The translations under genes and the position numbers were made by a program. A stretch of 64,000 nucleotides of DNA from Linanthus parryae. Its lineage: Eukaryota > Streptophyta > Magnoliopsida > Ericales > Polemoniaceae. The notes under the pieces are model-generated. The model saw nothing but the letters and a program-made list of their open reading frames with translations. It searched no databases and was not told where the DNA came from. Shown one piece after another: positions 56,251 through 64,000 of this stretch (position 1 is its first letter; the number at the start of each line of letters is the position of its first letter). Location of the stretch: the NCBI GenBank assembly GCA_023055425.1, contig JALGPY010000001.1, positions 33,779,001 through 33,843,000 of the forward strand. The letters are read 5' to 3'.

Positions 56251-58094
56251 ATATTAAAGATATGAAATTTAAAGTTAATTTCTAAACTACTAATTGTTAT
56301 AAATATAAATAACTTGGATAATGTAATTTTACAATAAATAGTTGCTATAAAGTAAAGTAGAGTCGTTTAATACCCTAAGCCCATATATTCAATAATTAAT
56401 ATCGGTTTTACTTAATTAGTTAATCTCAAAATATTGTAAGTTGATATTTTAAATAAATTGATTATCTAAATATCGTCTAAGGGTAAAATAGGTTATGAAG
56501 AAATTTGAGAAATATTTATGAATAGTTTATTTAACTAATATCTTTATCTAAAAGTTAAAATAATTATTTCTCATACTTATATGTATATATTATATCACAC
56601 TTGTTTCTTAATAAATATTTTATGATGTCATCTCCTCAACAAGTTAGTATATAGTCTTTTTATTTCACTATTAAGAATATGTCCCCAATAGTTATTTCAT
56701 TAATTAAATAATTTATTTGCTATAAATAATTTATTATAGAAAAGTTAAATATAATTGTTAAAATATTGAGAATAAAATGTGCTCCTTTATAATAAAGTCT
56801 AAGCTAATGTTTTCCTATTGTGAGATTTATACTTAGGGAAATTCTAAAAAGTAATTATATTATTTTCGCACTATTTAAAATACAAGTGTATTATTTGTAA
56901 AATCAAGTACTAATAATATATAATTATGAATGAAAGATAGGATTATTGTGAACTAGCACACTCTTGGTAATTATAGTCACGAAGAAAGATTTAGACGTAG
57001 TGTTGGACTTTCTCACGTCATCACTTGCATATTACGTGATAGTTAGACTCCCGATTAATTAGAAATTATAAATTTGTAGGTGACGAATTTGTAGACGAGG
57101 GCTACGTCTACCTGTAGAAGCTTACGTGCTATTTGCCGTATTGTTGAGGTAAGTAAATATGCCAAGTCTAGCGTGCCTAGCTTCTTTTGTGTCGAAATGT
57201 GATTTTATAAATTGTCTCAAAATATGTTTTATGACTTGCAAGCTTTACTTGAGATTGATTATGTTTTGAGATGAATGTTTTGAGAATGCCACACGAAATA
57301 AATAACCCATTAATGATGAAAAGTGGAAAGAGTTGTGCGGGGATCGTTATATTATTGCTATATTGGTCGTGTTGACTTCGTTCACTCGACCCGTATTATT
57401 TAACCCGGTCGCAACCTGCCGGGTCGCTCCATGTACTCACCTATCTGGCCGCGAGGAGTCTTAGGGGGGTGTCGGCACTTAAGGTCTTGGTAGCTTAGTG
57501 AAAGTAGATCTTCCCCGTATCAACAAGTTAATAATATGAAGTTCTTTGAGAAAGAGATTTTTACGAAAGGAAAGAAGAGATAGATTGGGAATAAAATTCC
57601 CCGTTTAGATACAAGAGAAGGATTGAGATGCAAAGTAACAAGAAAAGAGAATTTCATATGTGTTCCAGTATTCGCACTTTATTCTTCAAACATTTACTCG
57701 GTATTGATCATTCTCATTTATACTTGTTTTTGAAAAGATATGCCTCGTCATCTGTTTACAAGCTTGGGTGTTTACTTACTCAGTATTTCATTGCTGACTT
57801 TAGAAAAACTGTGGTTCCTGTTTATTTCCCACCGCAGGTCTAGACGACGAAGGCTTGGCTTAGCTTGGGGAACGCAGACTCACCTAGTATTATCAGTATG
57901 CTTAGTAACTCGAACTACTAGACGGTTTGGAACTTTTGTGTAATAATATTTTAAGACAACGTTATAGACAGTTGGGCTATGTAATTTATAATTATGGCAG
58001 TGTTTGTTCTTGATTTCCGCCATTTCATATTTAGTGGCACCCACCCGGACTCTCCGGTCCGGAACGGAAAGTCTGGGAATCATGGGGTGTTACA
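54888..58094 (+). repeat. 5' LTR of the plus-strand gypsy (3207 bp)
   Basis: It starts TGTAATACCCCTATTTTATA and ends ATGGGGTGTTACA three bases before the PBS. It includes a (TA)n tract (about 56219-56246) and a pyrimidine/CCA-rich block (55180-55480) that gives a spurious 125-codon frame. The region 57950-58094 is homologous to the outer end of the LTR at 36643. The long LTR fits the Tekay/Del group. Confidence 0.88.
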
Positions 58095-58096
58095 GG

Positions 58097-58108
58097 TGGT
58101 ATCAGAGC
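58097..58108 (+). other. Primer-binding site of the plus-strand gypsy
   Basis: TGGTATCAGAGC follows the LTR after two bases and matches the initiator tRNA-Met 3' end. Confidence 0.92.
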
Positions 58109-58601
58109 AGGCTGTCCAAAAAGGAAAATTAAAAACCTGTAGGGCAACCTTAAAATGAAACTAGGAAAATATAATTAAAAATTGGACAAGCCGATTGGGT
58201 TATGGGTAGCCTAAGTTCTGGTCTTATTAGTCCCACCCGCCCACATCCTTTTGTTAGTTACCAGACACGTTGTGTGCTTGACAGTACTTGGAGATATTAG
58301 TTGTGATAATCTTTATTGCTATTTGTGGGATATAATTTGCTCCCATAATAAAGGAAAGAGTTTTGTATTCTAGATGTTTGCCTGAGAAAAGGCAATTATA
58401 CATTGAGAAAGTTTATGGAAGCAAGCATGAATTACGAATTGTTAGATGTTGCGTGTCTTGATTCTTATGTGGTAGATGATATTTAAGCGTGATACACGTG
58501 TTACATGGACTGTTAAACATGTACTTTATGAGGTGATTTATGTTTATCTTTCGAGCCAATAATAGATTAAGAAATGATACAATAAGTGATAGTGTAGGAA
58601 T

Positions 58602-60935
58602 ATGACTGATAGACCACTGCGCTACTACACCATGAGAGTTCGGCAAGAACAGATGGCAGAAAACAACAACAACAACATGGAGCAATTCTTTGCTCAGACT
58701 CAAATGATGGGCAAAGCTCGGGCAGGATTTAACTGGGCCAAGCAAGTGGCCGACATGAAACCGCCAAGTTTCATGGGAAATGAAGACCCCGTTGAGCTGG
58801 AAGACTGGATCATGGAGATGGACAAGATCCTTGAGAATGTGGAATGCCCTGAGGACCGGAAGGTAAATTGTGCGGTGTTTTATCTGAAGAGCGAGGCAAA
58901 TCTCTGGTGGAGGAATGCTCGAGAAACTCTCTTGGCTCAGCCCAACTTCAATTGGGAATCCCTCCAGACTGCTCTCAGATCCCGCTTTTATCCTTGTCAT
59001 GTGAAAAGGAGCAAGCAACAAGAATTTCAGAACCTGGAGCAAGGAAGTGACTCGGTAACTGAGTATTTCCGAAAATTTACAGAGCTGATGCGGTTTGCGG
59101 GTAACACGATTCCCGATGAAGAGTCCAAAGTTTCAAAATTCATATCTGGATTGCAAGAGCGGCTGCAGACGTCTCTGCTGAGCAGAACTTATCCAACTCT
59201 TCATGAAGTCTATGATAGAGCCGCTGATATATGGCGAGTTCAGGCAGTCCAAGAGGAGAGACGCAAGAAACGCAGGATAGAGGAAGCAGGAGGAAGTAAC
59301 AACAACTTTGCGAAAGGAAACCAGAAGATCAGGCCCAACAACGGAGGAGGAAACCAAGTTCAGTATCGAGGCAACCAGCAGAATCAGGGAAATCAGCGAG
59401 TTCGCCGCTATTACTGCAAGAAATGCCCAAGAAACCACCCAGGAGAGGATTGCGCTGGTAATGTTGTCACCTGCAACAACTGTGGTAAAAGGGGACATCG
59501 AGCCTATGAATGCCGATCGCAACCAGCTGGGAACCAGCAAGTGAACCAAGGAGGAAACTTTCCGAGGCTGCAACAAAACCAGGGGAACCGCCAGCAAAAT
59601 GGGAACAACTTTGGCCAGTACCAGCGGTATGGGAACCAGCAGCCAGCTAACTTGCAGATTGGGTATGGGAACCAGCATCCAGCTAACTTGCAGATTGGGT
59701 ATGGAAACTTTGGCAACCATCAAAACAATGGAGGTAATGGCTATGGAAGGCAGCCAAACTACAACCAGGGGAATGCCAGACAGAATGGAGGCCAGAACCG
59801 TAACAACAATGTTGGAGCTGCGGTCAACAACAATGCAGCAGGAGGAGCTGTGAACCAGAATGCCAATGTCGGAAGGATTGCTGTCATAACAAAGACCGAG
59901 GCAGAAGCTGCTCATGGAGTTGTCACTGGTACATTTCTTATCCACGAGCAACCAGCATTTATATTATTTGATTCTGGTGCATCTTACTCGTTCATATCAT
60001 CATCATTTGTTGAGAAACTGGGTTTGAGTAAGTCATCTACCATATCCATTCCCGTAGCAACCCCTACTGGCTTAATAACAGTATGTGACACCTTATTCGA
60101 AGGAGTTGAGCTAAAAATCCTAACAAGTATCCTGCCAGCCAACCTGATAAAGTTTGACCTTGGGGGTATAGATGTTATTCTAGGAATGGATTGGCTCGCC
60201 ATGTATCGAGCAGTTATTGACTGCTACGATCAAAAGGTTCAGTTAAAAGGGCCCAAAGGGGAGAAGATCACCTACCTTGGTATCACAAGAGAACCTCGCA
60301 TTAGACTAGTGTCAGCATTGACTATAGTCAATCAAGTGAGGAAAGGGAACCCTGCCTACCTGTGTTACATCCAGGACGTATCCAAGAAGGAAAATCTACT
60401 GGAGGAGATACCTGTCGTAAGGGAATTTCCCGATGTCTTTCCAGACGAGATTCCAGGAATGCCGCCCAAACGAGAAGTGGAGTTTACCCTCGACTTAGTA
60501 CCTGGAACCGCTCCTATCTCGAAGGCACCGTATCGGATGGCACCAGCAGAATTAAAGGAGCTCAAGGATCAACTGCAAGAACTCCTACAGAAGGGGTACA
60601 TACGGCCAAGTGTGTCACCCTGGGGAGCACCAGTGCTTTTCGTGAAAAAGAAAGATGGGAGCCTGAGGCTATGCATCGATTATCGAGAATTAAACAGCGT
60701 GACCATCAAGAACAAGTATCCTCTACCCCGGATTGACGATCTATTCGATCAACTACAAGGCGCCAGTGTCTTCTCCAAGATTGATCTGAGGTCAGGGTAT
60801 CATCAGCTTCGGGTAGCCGAAAAGGATATTCCGAAGACTGCCTTCAGAACCAGATATGGCCATTATGAGTTCACAGTAATGCCATTTGGTCTGACCAATG
60901 CACCTGCAGTGTTTATGGATCTGATGAACCGGGTG
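58602..60935 (+). CDS. Gag-Pol polyprotein of the gypsy element, truncated in RT
   Basis: The frame starts [10 protein letters not shown]. Residues about 45-210 are the gag core ([36 protein letters not shown]). Two Cys/His clusters follow: [13 protein letters not shown] near residue 270 and the CCHC knuckle [14 protein letters not shown] near 291. A Gln/Asn/Gly-rich region then includes a duplicated LQIGYGN unit. The protease has [12 protein letters not shown] near residue 454 and [12 protein letters not shown] begins near 640 with [20 protein letters not shown] and [12 protein letters not shown], the latter holding the first catalytic Asp. The frame ends at [11 protein letters not shown]; the TAG at 60936-60938 is supplied by the inserted copia LTR, so the YVDD-type box is not in this frame. 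Confidence 0.95.
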
Positions 60936-62363
60936 TAGGGTTTTGATTCATGGATCGCGCAAACGGAAGCATAATCAAACAAACAACCATGCAAAACCCT
61001 CCAAGGATCACAAGTCTAGATGCATAACGATAGTGAAGGTAAGAAATCATAAACACACCTTTGGGTTCTCCTTGATGACTTCAAACGCGAATAGTGTCAC
61101 GTTCTCTATAGTTGATCCACGCCTAGAGTTGATCCTAGATCTCCAATCACCTTGGTGCTAGCCCGGATTGAAAGGAGGGTGAAGGAATCACGCAAAACGA
61201 AGCACCAAAAGGGGCTCGGCCCTTTGTGGCGTCGGGGACAAGGGGGCGGCGGCAATAGGGGGCGGCGTCCCTCTTTGCTAGCTCTCTCTCTCCTTTGTTC
61301 TCTCCTACTCTTGTTATGTTCTCTCTAGAGCATAAAAGTGTGTAGGGAAGGAAGGAGGAGGGTCCTTTATATAGTCCAACAACTCCTTGTTAACTACCTA
61401 AAGGACTTATTCTAGTCCTACTAGAATTCAATTTAGTCCCTTCCTTGCAAATTAGTCCCTACTAAGTTTGCAAGGGTTTGCAAAGTGATCCTTCTAATTA
61501 ATTAACCCAATTAATTAATTCCACAATCTAGTACAACTCTATATAGCGTGTGACCCCATAGGTTCTATCTAGTTGGTAGCAACTCTTTGCTAATATGGAG
61601 CGGTTTCTAGCAAAACATCCATTCTAGCCAACTAATAGAATAGTCATCTAGACAACCTTGTACAAGTAATTGTCTCATCCCTTTGCCTCCATATCCGGAT
61701 TGGACACGAGACATACAAGTCACACTCGTATATCCAATCCCTAGTTTTTCGATCCATGGAATAGCCTTATTCGTGCAAATAACATCAATATCTCATATAT
61801 TGATTTATTTGAGTCTGGCCAGACATTCTATAAGCACTATCCTCGAGTGGCCTTGGATATTTGCTCCCGTTATGTGGGAGGGGCAAATCCTCTCTACGTC
61901 CACTACGATCTCTAAGCTTGCTTCTCATTGTATCCAGTACACGCCTTTATAACTACCCAGTTACGGTGTAGCGTTTAACGCTACCAAGATCACAATGATC
62001 CACAACTAGAATATCTAGTGACTTCAAGTCTAAGGATGACAATACCATTGTACCCGAGAAGCACTTGTGACTCAACATAACGTGTATGTAGCCTTCTCGG
62101 TAATGGGTCAATCCAGTGCAACATTCCGTAATGCACACCTATGTGTTGGATCGTGATATCTCCATATCAATCCAACCCCATACTAGTCTATAGATGATTG
62201 TCCCATTTAATCATTATACTTGACTAGGGATATTTAAGATAAACAACACGATTGTAAATCTAAGGACTTCATTATATTAAATATCCAATAAATAATAAAT
62301 GAATTTCTAGCCAATTACAAATTCATACTAAACTAGATTGCCTCTAGGGCATCTATTCCAACA
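60934..62363 (-). repeat. 3' LTR of the minus-strand copia (1430 bp)
   Basis: In element orientation it starts TGTTGGAATAGATGCCCTAG, as at 5300, and ends ...CCATGAATCAAAACCCTACA. The inner end differs from the left copia (AACCCAACA). It contains the 68-bp segment that is missing from 12304-13662. Confidence 0.9.
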
Positions 62364-62376
62364 GTCTCCCACTTGC
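62364..62376 (-). other. Polypurine tract of the minus-strand copia
   Basis: On the minus strand TGCAAGTGGGAGAC abuts the LTR start, the same tract as at 12291-12303. Confidence 0.88.
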
Positions 62377-62377
62377 A

Positions 62378-64000
62378 CTAGGGCCAATCTGGCGCATCTC
62401 GTATGCCCATACTCCTAGTGTGCCCTTCATGCTTCCACTGCGTGAGAGGCTTCGTAAGCGGGTCTGACAGATTATCATCTGTAGGAATCTTGCATATCCG
62501 AACGTCTCCTCTATCGATAATATCTCGAATCAGATGGAACTTCCTGAGCACGTGCTTGGACTTCTGGTGCGACCTAGGTTCCTTTGATTGCGCGATCGCC
62601 CCAGTGTTGTCACAGAACAACTCCACTGGATCCGCAATGCTAGGGACCACACCAAGTTCAGAAACAAACTTTCTGATCCAAACAGCCTCCTTTGCTGCGC
62701 CATTTGCAGCAATGTACTCAGCCTCTGTTGTAGAATCAGCTACCGTCTCTTGCTTGGAACTCTTCCAGCTCACCGCTGCTCCATTCAGGCAAAACACATA
62801 TCCCGACTGTGATCTAAAGTCATCTCTATCGGTTTGGAAGCTTGCATCAGTGTAACCCCTTACACGCAACTCTTCCTCACCGCCAAACATCAAGAAAGCA
62901 TCCTTAGTTCTTCTCAAGTACTTTAGGATGTTCTTGACAGCAATCCAGTGACTCTCACCTGGATTGGATTGGTATCTGCTTGTCATACTCAAGGCATATG
63001 ACACATCTGGTCTAGTACATAACATGGCGTACATGATGGATCCTATGGCCGAGGCATAAGGAATCCTACTCATGCGTTCCTTCTCAATCTCATAGGAAGG
63101 ACAACCACTCTTCGAAAGAGTGATTCCATGTGACATGGGCAAGAATCCCTTCTTGGAATCTTGCATGTTGAACCGTTTCAACACTTTGTCAATATATGTA
63201 CTTTGACTTAGGACTAGCAACCTCTTAGATCTATCTCTATAGATCTTTATACCGAGTATATAGGCTGCTTCCCCTAAGTCTTTCATTGAGAAACACTTTC
63301 CTAGCCAATCTTTCACAGATTGCAGCATGGGAATGTCGTTTCCAATGAGCAGTATGTCATCCACATATAAGACCAGAAAAGCTACAGAGCTCCCACTAAC
63401 CTTCTTGTAGACACAAGACTCATCTTCGTTTCTGATGAAGCCAAACTCTTTGACCACTTCATCAAAACGTCGATTCCAACTCCTAGAAGCTTGCTTCAAT
63501 CCATAAATGGATCGTTGCAGCTTACACACTTTGTTGGCTTGCTTTGGATCCTCAAAACCCTCCGGCTGTAGCATATACACGTCCTCGAGGAGATTCCCAT
63601 AAAGGAATGCTGTTTTGATATCCATCTGCCAAATCTCATAGTCGTAGTATGCTGCAATCGCAAGTAGGATTCGGATGGATTTGGTCATAGCGACTGGTGA
63701 AAAGGTTTCATCATAGTCAATACCATGAATCTGTCTGAATCCTTTAGCCACCAATCGGCCCTTATAGGTAATCACATTACCATCCATGTCGATCTTCTTC
63801 TTGAAGACCCACTTGCACCCTATGGGCCGCGCCCCATCAGGTGGTTCCACCAAAGTCCATACTTTGTTGGCATACATGGATTCCATCTCGGATCTCATGG
63901 CCTCAAGCCACTTCTGCGAGTCTGGGCCATTCATGGCCTCCTCATAGGTAGTAGGCTCATCATCTATGAGCATCGTGTCACCGGAATCAGTTACGAGAAG
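62378..64000 (-). CDS. Copia Pol C-terminal part: reverse transcriptase and RNase H (open at window edge)
   Basis: The frame is open from the window edge to TAG at 62378, giving at least 540 residues. RT blocks are KWVFKKKIDMDGN, GRLVAKGFRQIHGIDY, QMDIKTAFLYG (first catalytic Asp) and the intact box LYVDDILLIGND. RNase H follows with GYTDASFQTDRDD, WKSSKQETVADSTTEAEYIA, KHVLRKFHLIRD, ending DPLTKPL. Catalytic Asp and Glu positions are kept. Unlike the copy at 9187-12289, no stop or frameshift is visible. The protein would copy element RNA and degrade the template; protease and integrase lie outside the window. Confidence 0.94.
   Translation of the reverse strand, partial: LLVTDSGDTMLIDDEPTTYEEAMNGPDSQKWLEAMRSEMESMYANKVWTLVEPPDGARPIGCKWVFKKKIDMDGNVITYKGRLVAKGFRQIHGIDYDETFSPVAMTKSIRILLAIAAYYDYEIWQMDIKTAFLYGNLLEDVYMLQPEGFEDPKQANKVCKLQRSIYGLKQASRSWNRRFDEVVKEFGFIRNEDESCVYKKVSGSSVAFLVLYVDDILLIGNDIPMLQSVKDWLGKCFSMKDLGEAAYILGIKIYRDRSKRLLVLSQSTYIDKVLKRFNMQDSKKGFLPMSHGITLSKSGCPSYEIEKERMSRIPYASAIGSIMYAMLCTRPDVSYALSMTSRYQSNPGESHWIAVKNILKYLRRTKDAFLMFGGEEELRVRGYTDASFQTDRDDFRSQSGYVFCLNGAAVSWKSSKQETVADSTTEAEYIAANGAAKEAVWIRKFVSELGVVPSIADPVELFCDNTGAIAQSKEPRSHQKSKHVLRKFHLIRDIIDRGDVRICKIPTDDNLSDPLTKPLTQWKHEGHTRSMGIRDAPDWP

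Larger units (their letters stand above)
54888..60933 (+). mobile_element. Ty3/gypsy (Tekay/Del-like) retrotransposon, 5' part, interrupted
   Basis: It has a 5' LTR of 3207 bp, a tRNA-Met-type PBS, and a gag-pol frame reaching into RT. It inserted in the integrase of an opposite-strand gypsy relative. The left flank CTTGT (54883-54887) would be its target duplication. At 60934 it is interrupted by a copia; the rest lies beyond the window. The gag-pol frame is open with no stops, suggesting a fairly young copy. Confidence 0.92.
60934..64000 (-). mobile_element. Ty1/copia retrotransposon, 3' part, minus strand
   Basis: It consists of a 3' LTR (60934-62363), polypurine tract and C-terminal pol, with the 5' part beyond the window. 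It inserted in the RT gene of the plus-strand gypsy; CCGGG (60929-60933) is the expected target duplication. LTR outer sequence and pol are the same family as the element at 5300, but the copy is better preserved. Confidence 0.93.

Noticed and set aside
59133..59951. Minus-strand frame of 272 codons
   Set aside because: It is antisense to the gag-protease coding region at 58602 and lacks any domain.
1..64000. CRISPR arrays, bacterial operons, phage or endogenous pararetrovirus genes
   Set aside because: No regularly spaced short repeats and no operon-like clusters were seen. All RT-containing sequence fits copia or gypsy retrotransposons, with no movement- or coat-protein-like frames.

Overview
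This window is a plant nuclear genome segment, most likely from a eudicot, although the species cannot be fixed. The evidence is the plant-specific families (a PADRE/DUF4228 protein, a trihelix-like factor, arabinokinase exons), GT-AG introns, and dense nests of Ty1/copia and Ty3/gypsy LTR retrotransposons with plant primer-binding sites. There is no sign of bacterial, organellar or viral genes, operons or CRISPR arrays.

Left nest (1-18.1 kb). An Athila/Tat-like gypsy element on the minus strand (1-5037, cut by the window edge) and a copia element on the plus strand (5300-13662) both sit inside a third Athila-like element. That third element shows only flanking internal sequence (5043-5299 and 13663-15678) and a 3' LTR (15679 to about 17259). 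Next comes a decayed copia RNase H fragment (17366-18082). Every coding region here carries frameshifts or stops; the copia also has mutated catalytic residues.

Gene-containing island (18.1-36.6 kb). Three host genes look intact: a small membrane-anchored protein (20325-20783, +), a PADRE/DUF4228 protein (24159-24752, -) and an intronless trihelix-like protein (29067-30164, -). Around them are two Stowaway-like MITEs in inverted orientation flanking a SINE-like repeat, a Mutator-type MITE with a 9-bp target duplication, a related fold-back, and a fold-back just upstream of the trihelix gene. At 30736 there is a Helitron-like 3' terminus. Behind it, all on the minus strand, lie intron-containing fragments of three unrelated genes: L-arabinokinase (31210-33418), HMG-CoA lyase (35077-35338) and RAD51B (36213-36471). 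I read this as a gene-capturing Helitron, and it is the most interesting structure in the window.

Right nest (36.6-64 kb). A minus-strand gypsy element (3' LTR 36643-37232; integrase remnant 54034-54882) is split by a 9.2-kb non-coding LARD-type element (37341-46559, TSD TTATT, LTRs near 4.0 kb). It is also split by a very young Tat/Athila-type non-autonomous element (46728-54033, LTRs almost identical) that carries an acidic protein with a hydrophobic C-terminal segment. A plus-strand gypsy with a 3.2-kb LTR (54888 onward, gag-pol 58602-60933) inserted into that integrase gene. It is in turn interrupted in its RT domain by a minus-strand copia (60934 to beyond the window) of the same family as the left one, but with an open RT/RNase H frame and an intact YVDD.
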